DNA from: Parvibium lacunae
GTDB taxonomy: Bacteria; Pseudomonadota; Gammaproteobacteria; Burkholderiales; Burkholderiaceae_D
NCBI RefSeq assembly: GCF_003335215.1
Contig: NZ_QPGB01000002.1
Coordinates: 434,001 to 498,000 of the forward strand
DNA: 64,000 bases
Direction of reading: 5' to 3'
In this document: positions 51,983 to 61,548 of the stretch, in pieces
Numbering within the stretch: position 1 is the first letter of the stretch
Layout: each line of letters starts with the position of its first letter
Notes under the pieces: generated by a model
The model's database searches: none
What the model was told of the DNA's origin: nothing
The model's input: the letters and a program-made list of their open reading frames with translations, nothing else
Program-made: the position numbers and the translations under genes

Positions 51983-53776
51983 TTAAACAGCAGGCGGCGC
52001 CATGCGCTTCAACGCACTGATTTGTTGCTCCAGCTGACGAAAACGCTGGACTGCCTCGGCATCAAGCTGTTGGCTTGAGGCCAGCGCTTTCGCTAATTGC
52101 TCGCGCGCCGCTTCCAATTGCTGACGCTCTATATTTCGTAACGCCCCGCTAATTTCTGGCTCCAATTCGCTCTCAGCTAACGTATCCGCACTTGCTGCTT
52201 GCAGGAGAAAGGGCTGCCAATCTATACCTGCGGGCTGATCAGACAGATGCTGAGAAAGACTGGCTAAGGTCGGCGAAGTGGCTGACGAGAGCCCATCCAC
52301 CACTGCTAATAAAGCCGCCAAAGCCGGGTCTTGCAGCATCACACTCCGTTGCGGGTGCGTCAGGCGAGCAAACCAATCGGGATGCCCCAACAGCAGCACC
52401 ACGAGGCGTTCGATGTTGCTCGATACCAAACGACGACTGACTGGCTTGCTTGATCGACGGGCAGCCCCTGGACGGACGCCGTTTGGCTTAATACCAACCA
52501 GGGCTTCAATTTCAGCGGGAGCACTGTCAGTAATCTGTGCCAGATCGCGCATGACTTGTAACCGCAGGGCACCTGCTGGGAGCGCAAGTAATAAGGGTTT
52601 GGCGTCATAGAGCAGATGAGCTCGCCCTTCAGCATTACCAACATCATGCTGATTTTGTAAATGACTGACTAAAAATCGAGATAGCGGCAAAGCCTGGCTC
52701 AGTTGGGACTCAAAAGCCGCCACGCCCTCTTCACGCACATAGCTGTCCGGGTCATGCTCGGGTGGCAGAAATAGAAAACGAATCTGCTTATTATCAGCCG
52801 CATGGGGCAGGGCCGCTTCCAATGCGCGCCAAGCAGCTTTGCGCCCAGCCTGATCCCCATCAAAACTAAAAATAACCTGATCCGTCTGACGCAATAATTT
52901 TTGCACATGGATGGGCGTCGTCGCCGTTCCTAGCGTTGCAACAGCATTCGGGAACCCGAGTTGAGCAAGGGCCACCACATCCATATAGCCTTCCACGACA
53001 ATCACAAATCCGCGCTCACGAATCGCTTGCCGGGCCTCAAACAAGCCATACAACTCACTGCCTTTACTAAACAGTGGCGTTTCAGGGGAATTTAAATATT
53101 TTGGCTCGCCGCCATCCAGCACGCGCCCGCCAAAACCAATCACTTGGCCACGCAGGTTACGGATCGGGAACATTACCCGCCCACGAAAACGGTCATAACG
53201 TTTGTTGTTATCACCGGCAATGACCAAGCCGGCTTCAACTAACAAGGGCTGTTCGTAATCACTAAACACTTGCGCCAAAGGCCGCCAGTCGTCCGGGGCA
53301 TAGCCCAAGGCAAAGTGGGCCGCAATTTCGCCCGTAAGGCCACGCCCTTTGAGGTATTGCACGGCTGCTTGAGCGGCGCGCAACTCCTTGCGGTAAAACT
53401 GGCACGCGGCAGCCATGATTTCTAGCAAACTGGTGGACTGCGCTTTATCTACTTTGGGTCGCCCTCCTGAATCACGCTCTAGACGCACCTCAGGCACGGT
53501 CATGCCAACACTTTGGGCGAGATCCTTAACCGCCTCGACGAAACTCAGGCCCTGGTATTCCATCAAGAACCCAATGGCATTGCCATGGACGCCACAGCCA
53601 AAGCAGTGATAGAACTGTTTGGTCGGGCTGACGGTAAATGAGGGGGATTTTTCATTATGAAACGGGCACAGGCCCATGAAATTGGCACCGCCCTTTTTTA
53701 GCTGGACGTAGCGCCCCACCACATCGACAACGTCAACGCGGTTGAGCAAGTCCTGAATAAAATCAGCGGGAATCAT
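51983..53776 (-). CDS. dnaG: DNA primase
   Basis: 597 residues. The N-terminal CHC2 zinc finger is CPFHNEKSPSFTVSPTKQ-FYHCFGCG (Cys-His-Cys-Cys), the TOPRIM domain has VIVVEGYMDVVAL (Glu) and FSFDGDQAGRKAAWRAL (Asp-x-Asp), and a DnaB-binding C-terminal domain closes the protein. It makes RNA primers for lagging-strand synthesis. The start is 68 bases after yqeY. Confidence 0.97.
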   Translation of the reverse strand: MIPADFIQDLLNRVDVVDVVGRYVQLKKGGANFMGLCPFHNEKSPSFTVSPTKQFYHCFGCGVHGNAIGFLMEYQGLSFVEAVKDLAQSVGMTVPEVRLERDSGGRPKVDKAQSTSLLEIMAAACQFYRKELRAAQAAVQYLKGRGLTGEIAAHFALGYAPDDWRPLAQVFSDYEQPLLVEAGLVIAGDNNKRYDRFRGRVMFPIRNLRGQVIGFGGRVLDGGEPKYLNSPETPLFSKGSELYGLFEARQAIRERGFVIVVEGYMDVVALAQLGFPNAVATLGTATTPIHVQKLLRQTDQVIFSFDGDQAGRKAAWRALEAALPHAADNKQIRFLFLPPEHDPDSYVREEGVAAFESQLSQALPLSRFLVSHLQNQHDVGNAEGRAHLLYDAKPLLLALPAGALRLQVMRDLAQITDSAPAEIEALVGIKPNGVRPGAARRSSKPVSRRLVSSNIERLVVLLLGHPDWFARLTHPQRSVMLQDPALAALLAVVDGLSSATSPTLASLSQHLSDQPAGIDWQPFLLQAASADTLAESELEPEISGALRNIERQQLEAAREQLAKALASSQQLDAEAVQRFRQLEQQISALKRMAPPAV

Positions 53777-53844
53777 AGGGAAACGTTAGCGATAAAGTAG
53801 CGGAGCGGCAATGCTAGCCATTACCACCCGCAATCCTAGCGCGT

Positions 53845-54321
53845 TTAGGCCAGTTTTTCTTTGACGAGTTTAGATACCAAGGCCATGTCTGCCTTGCCGG
53901 CCAATTTGGGTTTCAGTACCGCCATTAACTTGCCCATGTCTTGCGGACCGGCTGCGCCCGTGGCGGCAACCGCGGCACTGACTTCTTGCGCAATCTCGTC
54001 GGCACTAAGTTGTTGTGGCAAATAAGCGGAGAGCACGTCAATTTCGAACTGCTCTATCGCCGCCAATTCAGGACGGTTGGCTTGCTGATATTGCGTGAGC
54101 GAATCGCGGCGCTTTTTAATTTCTTTTTCCACCACCGCCACCACATCAGCATCAGTGAGGTCAATTCGCTTATCGACCTCGATTTGCTTCAATGCCGACT
54201 GTAACAAACGAATCGCACCTAATTTCTGCGTTTCTTTCGCACGCATTGCCTGTTTCATGTCGTCATTAATGCGGACCCGCAGGACACTTCCTACTGGTTG
54301 GGCAGTCTGGCTATCGGTCAT
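53845..54321 (-). CDS. yqeY: GatB/YqeY domain-containing protein
   Basis: 158 residues from the ATG at 54321 with AGGAGG five bases upstream; further in-frame ATGs upstream are not needed. LGAIRLLQSALKQIEVDKR, VEKEIKKRRDSLTQYQ and FEIDVLSAYLPQQLSADEI identify the YqeY family, related to the tail domain of GatB, with a possible tRNA-linked role. It sits inside the macromolecular synthesis operon between rpsU and dnaG, as in many beta- and gammaproteobacteria. Confidence 0.93.
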   Translation of the reverse strand: MTDSQTAQPVGSVLRVRINDDMKQAMRAKETQKLGAIRLLQSALKQIEVDKRIDLTDADVVAVVEKEIKKRRDSLTQYQQANRPELAAIEQFEIDVLSAYLPQQLSADEIAQEVSAAVAATGAAGPQDMGKLMAVLKPKLAGKADMALVSKLVKEKLA

Positions 54322-54356
54322 GACCCCTCCTAGAAAAGCAATATTATAAAAAACAC

Positions 54357-54390
54357 AAAAACCCACGTTGTTTTACCAACGCGGGTTTTT
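54357..54390 (-). terminator. Terminator/attenuator between rpsU and yqeY
   Basis: AAAAACCC-A-CGTTG (54357-54370) and CAACG-C-GGGTTTTT (54377-54390) form a stem with one mismatch; on the minus strand TTTTTGTGTTTTTT follows. It is a strong intrinsic terminator placed inside the operon, ~70 bases after rpsU and 36 bases before the yqeY start, so it probably lowers expression of yqeY-dnaG-rpoD relative to rpsU. Confidence 0.88.
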
Positions 54391-54461
54391 AATTCTTGAT
54401 AAACCGTACTACTCAGTGAACTGGCAGCGTTTTTGCGAACACACCCCCAGACCAAGTAAGA

Positions 54462-54674
54462 TCAATACATTTTTTTCGGCAACATTTGACTGCGGACGCG
54501 TTTCCAATGACGCTTCACAGCAGCCGCCAATTTACGTTTACGTTCAGCGGTGGGCTTTTCGTAAAACTCGCGTGCGCGCAGTTCGGTCAGCAGACCTGTT
54601 TTTTCAATGGTGCGCTTAAAGCGACGCATTGCAACTTCAAATGGCTCGTTTTCTTTCAATTTTACGAGTGGCAT
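54462..54674 (-). CDS. rpsU: 30S ribosomal protein S21
   Basis: 70 residues from the ATG at 54674 (GGAG six bases upstream). [21 protein letters not shown] is the classic start and [27 protein letters not shown] the basic middle. S21 is needed for initiation at the anti-Shine-Dalgarno region. First gene of the macromolecular synthesis operon. An in-frame ATG at 54725 exists but would lengthen a very conserved small protein. Confidence 0.98.
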   Translation of the reverse strand: MPLVKLKENEPFEVAMRRFKRTIEKTGLLTELRAREFYEKPTAERKRKLAAAVKRHWKRVRSQMLPKKMY

Positions 54675-55043
54675 GAAAACTCCAGAAGGCCTAAACCTAA
54701 ATACATCAAACAAATCGTTAGTCACCAGCTAAAAGCAGTCGTTGCTAAACTTTTTACTGCGATCTCTAACGGCGTGGAAAAGTCAGCCCATGAATATAGC
54801 ATAAAGGTCACCGTTTATCAAACGCGATGCCTTCTACAGCACCCATCATCAAAAACCCGGATTAATTGATTAAATATCAATCAAATTTACCATGAATCGG
54901 GCGTTAGAGGTCATTTTCGGTCTGTTTTCGAGGGTTTACTCAGGTTTAATCATTCAACCCCATGGACGATACTGACGTTAACTTAGCTAAGAACCTAAGC
55001 CGTGAGCCACCCGGCCACGCCGTTCTCGATCAGGAGGTGCATC
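54675..55043. promoter_or_regulatory. Intergenic region between rpsU and the AAA ATPase gene (369 bp)
   Basis: The two genes are divergent. The rpsU promoter is at 54793-54821. The right half (54880-55040) must serve the AAA gene; it has AT-rich stretches and an AGGAGG at 55033-55038 for translation, but no promoter I can name. No open frame with coding character. Confidence 0.5.
54793..54821 (-). promoter_or_regulatory. Sigma-70 promoter of the rpsU operon
   Basis: On the minus strand TTGATA (54816-54821) is followed after exactly 17 bases by TATATT (54793-54798). Transcription would begin near 54786, giving a leader of about 110 nt before the rpsU ATG at 54674. Confidence 0.8.
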
Positions 55044-56054
55044 ATGGAAAACGCGCTTGTAACTCTTTCCCCTTCAGCCTCTACGCCGCCAGAGCACTTG
55101 GCAATGCCGATTGCGGGCTTCAAAGAGGTGTATCGCTTGAGTGATGTCGAGAACGCCCTAATTGATCTGCCCAGCACGGCCAATGAAGGACTCCGTAGCA
55201 CCTACGAGAAAATGTTAAAAGCAGGCGGAACCCGCTTTTCTGTCAAACCCGCACACATGCCGGATATGTCTTCGCTGTACCATGAACTCCCGAATTTCGA
55301 AGAGGTGCTGGATGACATCCGGAAGCAACTTAGCTTATGTATCGAGACGGATGACCCACTGGAACTCTCTCCCATGCTGTTATTGGGGGACCCTGGTATT
55401 GGAAAAACCCACTTTGCGAAACGGTTGTCACAAATTTTAGGAACTGGTTATGGCTTCGTCTCGATGAGCTCGCTCACCGCTGGTTGGATTTTGTCAGGTT
55501 CATCCTCACAATGGAAAAACGCCAAGCCCGGCAAAGTGTTTGAACAGCTCGTTCATGGCACTTACGCTAACCCCTTAATGGTCGTTGATGAAATCGATAA
55601 GGCCGCCAGTGATGGTCAGTATGATCCGCTAGGCGCGCTCTATAGCCTACTCGAACATGATACTGCCAAGGAATTTACAGATGAATACGCCGAGGTCGCC
55701 CTTGATACCAGCGATATGATCTGGGTCGCCACGGCCAATCGCCTCCATAGCATTCCCGAGCCGATTTTGAACCGCATGAACGTGTATCATATTCCAGCAC
55801 CGGACCATACAGCCGCATGTGCAATTGCACAGAGTATTTATGCCGATATTCGTGGTAGCCATACCTGGGGTGAGAAATTCCCAGAGGAAATGGGCGATGG
55901 CGCGAAACACAAAGTTGCTGAATCATCCCCTCGCGAAATGCGACGGCTGATTTTAAATGCCTTTGGCAATGCCAAGATTGCTGGGCGTAATGAAATGTTG
56001 CCGGAAGATATTGAGTTTGAACGGAGCAGTAAAAAGCAACGAATTGGTTTTTAA
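55044..56054 (+). CDS. stand-alone Lon-like AAA+ ATPase (no protease domain)
   Basis: 336 residues from the ATG at 55044 with AGGAGG six bases upstream. Walker A GDPGIGKTH (115-123), Walker B LMVVDEID, then DPLGALYSLLEHDTAKEFTD and ATANRLHSIPEPILNRM (sensor 1 and Arg finger region) follow the Lon ATPase pattern. The C-terminal part has SPREMRRLILNAFGNAKIA as sensor 2. The Lon substrate-binding domain and Ser-Lys protease domain are absent. The N-terminal 90 residues are unlike Lon. A role as chaperone or remodeller is plausible; target unknown. A terminator follows it at once. Confidence 0.85.
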   Translation: MENALVTLSPSASTPPEHLAMPIAGFKEVYRLSDVENALIDLPSTANEGLRSTYEKMLKAGGTRFSVKPAHMPDMSSLYHELPNFEEVLDDIRKQLSLCIETDDPLELSPMLLLGDPGIGKTHFAKRLSQILGTGYGFVSMSSLTAGWILSGSSSQWKNAKPGKVFEQLVHGTYANPLMVVDEIDKAASDGQYDPLGALYSLLEHDTAKEFTDEYAEVALDTSDMIWVATANRLHSIPEPILNRMNVYHIPAPDHTAACAIAQSIYADIRGSHTWGEKFPEEMGDGAKHKVAESSPREMRRLILNAFGNAKIAGRNEMLPEDIEFERSSKKQRIGF

Positions 56055-56084
56055 CGACGTTGGGTGGACACTGATGTCGAGTCC

Positions 56085-56119
56085 AAAGCCGCCACATGAA
56101 AGTGTGGCGGCTTTTATTT
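56085..56119. terminator. Bidirectional terminator between the AAA gene and the YhiN-like gene
   Basis: AAAGCCGCCACA (56085-56096) and TGTGGCGGCTTT (56103-56114) pair perfectly over 12 bp with a 6-base loop. On the plus strand TTTTATTTT follows. It overlaps the stop codon of the leftward YhiN-like gene, so both convergent units end here. Confidence 0.9.
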
Positions 56120-57346
56120 TGCTGTCGCACTCAGGGCTAGGGCTGCAGTGACAGCCGAGGCCCACGCCCACTGGAAGTTGTAACCACCCAGCCAGCCCGT
56201 GACATCCACTGCTTCGCCAATAAAGTACAAACCCGGCACCGTTCGCACTTCTAAGCTCTGCTGTTGTATGTCACGGGTATCGACACCGCCACGCGTCACC
56301 TCCGCTTTGCGATAACCCTCGCTCCCCTGGGGGCGAATTCGCCAATCGTTCAAAGCCGCGCCCACCGCACGCAAAAGCTTATCAGCAACATCCGCAATTT
56401 TACTCTCGGCTAAACTGGGGCTAACTTTATCTAGCCACGCCGTTGCCACGCTACGGGGCAACAATGCCCCACATTCACTCATCAGTGCATTTAAAACAGT
56501 TTGCTTGCTTTGGCGTTTGAGTTTGAGTAGCAATTCAGCCGCATCCATCTCGGGCAACAGATTGATGCTCAGATCATGGCCTGGTTGCCAATAGCTAGAG
56601 ATTTGCAAAATCGCGGGGCCGCTCAGGCCACGATGTGTGAATAATAAGTCTTCACGAAACTGGCCTTTCTCTTTGCCGACGGCGGTATGCACTTCTACTT
56701 CTAAGGCTGCACCAGAAATCGCCGTAAAGGGCGCCCAGGTATGCGGATCAAACGTCAGCGGCACCAGCGCCGGACGGGTTTCCACCACGCGCAAACCGAA
56801 TTGCTGTGCCAACTTAAAGGCAAAGTCGGTTGCACCGATCTTAGGAATCGATAAACCGCCGGTCGCGATGACCAAATTCGCACAGTTAAATTCGCCTAGA
56901 CTGGTGCGTACCGTAAAACGCTGCCGGGCATCCCCATCGTGTTTTTGTATTTCGTCAACCGTACAGCGCTGACGCAATTGCACTTGGCCCCGTTCACACT
57001 CCGCCCACAGCATATCAATGATGTCCTGACTAGATTCATCACAGAATAGCTGACCTTTGTGCTTTTCATGGAACGGAATACGATGCTGGCCCACCAGCTG
57101 CAAAAAATCTTGTGGGGTATAGCGGCTCAAGGCCGAGCGACAGAAATGCGGATTGGCTGATAAGAAATTCTCTGGCTTGGTATGCAAGTTTGTGAAGTTG
57201 CAGCGTCCGCCACCCGAAATACGAATTTTCTCGGCCAGCGTCGCGCTGTGATCCAGCAGCGCCACGCGCAGGCCACGCTGCCCCGCCACGCCTGCACACA
57301 TGAGGCCGGCCGCGCCAGCACCGATTACCACCACATCAAATTTCAT
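56114..57346 (-). CDS. YhiN/HI0933-type NAD(P)/FAD-dependent oxidoreductase
   Basis: 410 residues from the ATG at 57346 (AAGG upstream); a GTG at 57355 would add three. DVVVIGAGAAGLMCAGVAGQRG is the FAD-binding beta-alpha-beta, and KIRISGGGRCNFTN is the family signature. LVIATGGLSIPKIGATDFAF and FTHRGLSGPAILQISSYW follow. It resembles BaiN/HI0933; the substrate is unknown. It begins 12 bases after the ybiB stop and belongs to the nitrate assimilation run by position only. Confidence 0.9.
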   Translation of the reverse strand: MKFDVVVIGAGAAGLMCAGVAGQRGLRVALLDHSATLAEKIRISGGGRCNFTNLHTKPENFLSANPHFCRSALSRYTPQDFLQLVGQHRIPFHEKHKGQLFCDESSQDIIDMLWAECERGQVQLRQRCTVDEIQKHDGDARQRFTVRTSLGEFNCANLVIATGGLSIPKIGATDFAFKLAQQFGLRVVETRPALVPLTFDPHTWAPFTAISGAALEVEVHTAVGKEKGQFREDLLFTHRGLSGPAILQISSYWQPGHDLSINLLPEMDAAELLLKLKRQSKQTVLNALMSECGALLPRSVATAWLDKVSPSLAESKIADVADKLLRAVGAALNDWRIRPQGSEGYRKAEVTRGGVDTRDIQQQSLEVRTVPGLYFIGEAVDVTGWLGGYNFQWAWASAVTAALALSATAK

Positions 57347-57358
57347 CGCATTCACGCC

Positions 57359-58309
57359 TTATATCCGCGCCGCTTGCACAATCACTTGCACTTGTTGCTG
57401 GATAGCAAATGGCACGGGCCGCTGACCCGCCAATACTTCGTTGATCCATGCCGCCGTGACGGCCGCGCTGCGATCACTCGGTGCATCCGGCAATGTGGTT
57501 AAGGGTGCAAGATCAGCCGCGATCACTTCATTTGCTTGGCCATTCACATACAAGGTTTGCGCTTGTGGGCGACGGGGGTTGGCCACGACTTCCCCCTCGG
57601 TCGCGCGCAAAACAATCGTGCGTTCATCTGTCGGCTGATGGTTTTTAAAATAGTCGGCATGCAGCAGCGCATATTCCGGGTGGGTATAGCTCACCAAGCG
57701 CACCGCCGGCTCGGCAAAGGGTTGCAAGAGTTTGCACAGCGTATGCGAAGAATTGCGCACGCCCATTACGCGGCGGAGCGCCACTAGTTCGGCCAAGGCA
57801 GGATTCAACGTCTCTAACACGCACACCGTAAGATGCTTTTGCGCGAGATGGGTTTGAATTTCGGTATGACTCGTTGCAATCGGTGTTCCCAGTGCCTGAA
57901 AAATTTCGTAGCTGGTCGTGCGGGTTGGAAAACTCGCCACCCCATGCACCAAGGTTGGTACGCCCTGACGTGCCAGCAATAAGGCCAGCAACGGTACTAA
58001 GTTAGGTTGATGGCGCGCACCGTTATAGCTCGGCAAAATCACCGGGCGAAATTGACTGGTGGGATTGATCAACGTCCAAGATTGATTTTGCTGATGCTGG
58101 CGCAGCGCCTCCAGAAAACCCGCTAATTCTTCTACGCTCTCGCCCTTAATCCGTAAGGCAACGAGGACCGCGCCCAAATGCAGGGGACTCACCCGCTGCT
58201 GCAAGATGGCTAAGAGCAAGTCACGCGCCTGCTCACGCGACATCGCGCGTGCGCCATCTTTGCCACGAGCAATTTCTTTGAGAAGGGGGGCGCAGTCGAA
58301 AAGCGTCAT
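57359..58309 (-). CDS. ybiB: YbiB family protein (anthranilate phosphoribosyltransferase-like, TrpD2)
   Basis: 316 residues from the ATG at 58309; a TTG at 58336 is less likely. The fold is that of TrpD: MSREQARDLLLAILQQRVSPLHLGAVLVALRIKGES at the N-terminus and LVHGVASFPTRTTSYEIFQALG in the middle, but the phosphoribosyl-transfer residues are changed. E. coli YbiB is a nucleic-acid binding protein in the LexA regulon. Gene order places it directly after nasA, as seen in other betaproteobacteria. It starts 45 bases after the nasA stop. Confidence 0.9.
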   Translation of the reverse strand: MTLFDCAPLLKEIARGKDGARAMSREQARDLLLAILQQRVSPLHLGAVLVALRIKGESVEELAGFLEALRQHQQNQSWTLINPTSQFRPVILPSYNGARHQPNLVPLLALLLARQGVPTLVHGVASFPTRTTSYEIFQALGTPIATSHTEIQTHLAQKHLTVCVLETLNPALAELVALRRVMGVRNSSHTLCKLLQPFAEPAVRLVSYTHPEYALLHADYFKNHQPTDERTIVLRATEGEVVANPRRPQAQTLYVNGQANEVIAADLAPLTTLPDAPSDRSAAVTAAWINEVLAGQRPVPFAIQQQVQVIVQAARI

Positions 58310-58354
58310 GGATAGTCTAGCCAAGCCTAGCTGCAAAGTTGAAGGAAGCGACGA

Positions 58355-61141
58355 TTATAGGCTAGCAATCATCCGCTTCAACTCGGGCACACACGAACCG
58401 CAATTCGTACCGCATTGCTTTTTGGCTTGGAGTAGGCTGAGTACTTCATCGGCAGACCCGGATAGGGTTGCCAAAGTTTGTTGAATATCGGTTTCAGACA
58501 CATTAAAACAGTTGCAGACAATTTTGCCGCGCGCTTGGAAACCGGCTGGGGGTGTCGCACTGGGCAGCAACAACAAGCGCCCGAGCGTTTGTACGGATTG
58601 TTCCCCTTGCAAATATTCTTTCAACCACACTTCGGCAGAGATATCCCCCGCCAGCGCAACCGCACTGAGGATAGGCGTACCATCTACGTTGCGGCTGACT
58701 TTGATGCGACGAGTGTGACCGCGTTTACGGTCATCATATTTCATCACATCACCACCGACCAAACCGAGTTGTGCTTCGATCTCAGCCAATAGTTCGCTCG
58801 TTGCCGCTTCATACCCTGCGGCGCGTAAGAGCACGCCGGTTTGTTTTTCCCGACCAAACAGTACACAACTGGCATAAGGGAATTGGGCTAGTTTGCTGCG
58901 CAGTGCTGCTTGCACGGCCAGCGCAGCATATTGCGGCAACCACGCAAAGGCGACATAGCGCCATGGCAATTCGGCTTTGAGTAACTTCACCGCCGCATTT
59001 TTCAGTTCAGGCTGTTTGGAATAGGCATCGAACACCGGCAAGGTCAGGCTATTCACCCCCAATGCAGGTTGACCGCTGCCGGTATGTCCAGACACGAATT
59101 CCGCGCCCCAGTGCATAGCGACGAATACCTGACCGGGCTGCAACTCTGCACTGGCTTGCGCGGGCAAAATTTGCGTCCCGCGCCGCGAAGTCACTTGCAG
59201 TAAATCACCATCTTTCCAAGCACGGCGCGCCATGTCGCCGGGGGCCATTTGAATACAAGGTTCGGGCGCATGGCTATACAGTTGGCCCACGGTACCTGTG
59301 CGGCTCATGCCATGCCATTGATCGCGCAAACGCCCAGTATTCAGGCGGAAGGGGTAACGTGCATCCGCAGGCTCGGCAACCGGCTGGTATTGCGCGGGGA
59401 AGAATTTAGCTTTGCCGCTGGCCGTAGGAAACACGCCGTCTTCATACAAGCGCGCTTTACCGCTACTCTCCCCAGTAGTGAGAGGCCATTGTTGCGGACC
59501 TTGTTGTTCGAGCATGTGATACGACATACCCGTGATATCGAGATCGCGTCCCCGCGTGCTTTCGCGATGTTCGTTCCAAATACTTTCAGCATTCGGGTAC
59601 GGGAACAAAGTCGGGAGGCCGGGGCGTAACTGTTGTTCTAACACATGGGCGAATTCAACGGCGATTTGCCAGTCATGCCGGGCGTCGCCAAACGCGGGGA
59701 TAGCCGGACGTACACGACTAATGCGGCGTTCGGAATTTGTCACGGTGCCATCTTTTTCGGCCCAAGTGGTGGCAGGCAGCAGCACATCGGCATATTGTGC
59801 GGTCGCCGTCGTGCTATAGGCTTCCTGCACAATCACCAGCTCGGCTTTTTTCAGCGCGGCATGAATCAGGCTTTGATTCGGCATGGATTGTGCGGGGTTG
59901 GTACAGGCAATCCAGAGGATTTTGATTTCGCCTTTTTCCACCGCATCAAACATTTCCACGGCCGTCTTGCCGGGTTTTTCCGGCACGCTGGGCAAGCCCC
60001 ATAACGCGGCGACTTCGGCCCGATGTTCTGGATTGGCGAGATCGCGATGCGCGGAGAGCAAATTCGCCATGCCGCCGACTTCGCGCCCGCCCATGGCATT
60101 CGGCTGGCCAGTTAGGGAGAACGGCCCCGCACCAGGTTTGCCAATTTGGCCGGTTGCGAGATGCAGGTTAATCAGTGCGGCATTTTTGGCGGTGCCAACG
60201 CTCGATTGATTGAGGCCCTGACAGTACAGGGAAAGTGAAGCCTTGGATTGCCCAAACCACAGCGCGGCTTTTTGTAAATCGCCCACGCTAATACCGCAGG
60301 TATCGGCGACAAACTGCGGCGTGTAGTCGCGCACAATCCGCTTGAGTTCGGCAAAGCCTTCAGTGTGGGATTCGATATAGGCGGTATCGACTAAATCTTC
60401 CCACAGCAGAATATGCAGCATGCCGTTGAACAATGCGACATCGGTACCGGGTTGAATGGCTAAATGCAAATCTGCTTGCTGGGCGGTATCGGTGCGGCGT
60501 GGATCGGCCACGATCATTTTCAGATTGGGATTGGCTTTGCGCGCGTCTTCGATGCGGCGAAATAAAATGGGATGGGCAAAGGCGGTGTTCGAGCCCACAA
60601 TAAACAAAGTCTCGCACAGGGCCAAGTCTTCGTAGCATGCTGGCGGCGCATCCGCCCCCAGCGTTTGCTTGTAACCCGCGACGGCGGAGCTCATGCACAG
60701 GCGGGAATTGGTGTCGATATTATTCGTGCCAATGAGTCCCTTGGCAAGTTTATTGAAGACGTAATAATCTTCCGTGAGTAACTGGCCGGAGATATAAAAG
60801 CCCACGCTATCCGGACCATGCTCACGAATAGTCGCGGCAAACACATCGGCCAAGTAGGCATAGGTTTCATCCCAACTTGCTGGCTGCCGTGGCGTATCCG
60901 CACTCAGGCGGGTTTTACGCAAGCTAGGTTGTGCGACCCGTACCTGTTGTTGCAGCATGGGCTGCGCAGTGAGATGTAGGGTACTGCCTTTGGTACATAA
61001 GCGGCCAAAGTTAGCGGGGTGATCAGGGTCGCCCCGCACGCCTAGCACTTGCTGCGCATCATGTTCAATAATCACGCCGCAGCCCACGCCGCAATAGGGG
61101 CAGGTGGCTTTGGTTTCTTGCGAATGGCTAACGTTTGTCAT
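58355..61141 (-). CDS. nasA: assimilatory nitrate reductase catalytic subunit
   Basis: 928 residues. CPYCGVGCGVIIEHD with a later GRLCTKG provides the [4Fe-4S] site at the N-terminus; NTNSRLCMSSAVAGYKQ holds the Cys that ligates molybdenum; the bis-MGD fold continues through residue ~800. The C-terminal 65 residues are a BFD-like [2Fe-2S] domain (VCNCFNVSETDI and CGTNCGSC). No Tat signal, so cytoplasmic. It reduces nitrate to nitrite for assimilation. Third gene after nirB and nirD. Confidence 0.95.
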   Translation of the reverse strand: MTNVSHSQETKATCPYCGVGCGVIIEHDAQQVLGVRGDPDHPANFGRLCTKGSTLHLTAQPMLQQQVRVAQPSLRKTRLSADTPRQPASWDETYAYLADVFAATIREHGPDSVGFYISGQLLTEDYYVFNKLAKGLIGTNNIDTNSRLCMSSAVAGYKQTLGADAPPACYEDLALCETLFIVGSNTAFAHPILFRRIEDARKANPNLKMIVADPRRTDTAQQADLHLAIQPGTDVALFNGMLHILLWEDLVDTAYIESHTEGFAELKRIVRDYTPQFVADTCGISVGDLQKAALWFGQSKASLSLYCQGLNQSSVGTAKNAALINLHLATGQIGKPGAGPFSLTGQPNAMGGREVGGMANLLSAHRDLANPEHRAEVAALWGLPSVPEKPGKTAVEMFDAVEKGEIKILWIACTNPAQSMPNQSLIHAALKKAELVIVQEAYSTTATAQYADVLLPATTWAEKDGTVTNSERRISRVRPAIPAFGDARHDWQIAVEFAHVLEQQLRPGLPTLFPYPNAESIWNEHRESTRGRDLDITGMSYHMLEQQGPQQWPLTTGESSGKARLYEDGVFPTASGKAKFFPAQYQPVAEPADARYPFRLNTGRLRDQWHGMSRTGTVGQLYSHAPEPCIQMAPGDMARRAWKDGDLLQVTSRRGTQILPAQASAELQPGQVFVAMHWGAEFVSGHTGSGQPALGVNSLTLPVFDAYSKQPELKNAAVKLLKAELPWRYVAFAWLPQYAALAVQAALRSKLAQFPYASCVLFGREKQTGVLLRAAGYEAATSELLAEIEAQLGLVGGDVMKYDDRKRGHTRRIKVSRNVDGTPILSAVALAGDISAEVWLKEYLQGEQSVQTLGRLLLLPSATPPAGFQARGKIVCNCFNVSETDIQQTLATLSGSADEVLSLLQAKKQCGTNCGSCVPELKRMIASL

Positions 61142-61181
61142 CAGTACCTAAATGAATGGTAGGGCAAGCGCCATGAATTTG

Positions 61182-61508
61182 CTAACTCGCCAATTCACTC
61201 TGATCTAACAACACTTGATCGTTGTCTATTTTCACCGCAAAGGTTTTGGTTTGTCCTTCATCCGGCGCAACCGCACAACCTGATTCAAATTCAATATTCC
61301 AGTTGTGCAAGGGGCAAACCACTTTGCGACCACAAACAATCCCTTGCGACAGCGGCCCGGCTTTATGCGGGCATTTATCTAACAAGGCGAAGACTTCGTT
61401 TTCAGTATTACGAAAGACGGCTACGCTATCTAAACCGGGGCGTTCAATGACCCGCGCGCCGAGCACGGGAATGTCGTCTACTTTACAGATGGGAATCCAA
61501 TTAGCCAT
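61182..61508 (-). CDS. nirD: nitrite reductase (NAD(P)H) small subunit
   Basis: 108 residues of Rieske fold. Unlike E. coli NirD, the cluster ligands are intact: Cys46-Pro-His48 (KCPHKAGPL) and Cys65-Pro-Leu-His68 (CPLHNW), so a [2Fe-2S] centre is probable. It works with NirB in reducing nitrite to ammonium in the cytoplasm. The gene begins 40 bases after the nirB stop and ends 40 bases before nasA. Confidence 0.95.
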   Translation of the reverse strand: MANWIPICKVDDIPVLGARVIERPGLDSVAVFRNTENEVFALLDKCPHKAGPLSQGIVCGRKVVCPLHNWNIEFESGCAVAPDEGQTKTFAVKIDNDQVLLDQSELAS

Positions 61509-61548
61509 GATTAACTTTCAATTCTTTGCACACTCAACACTGTCTTGC

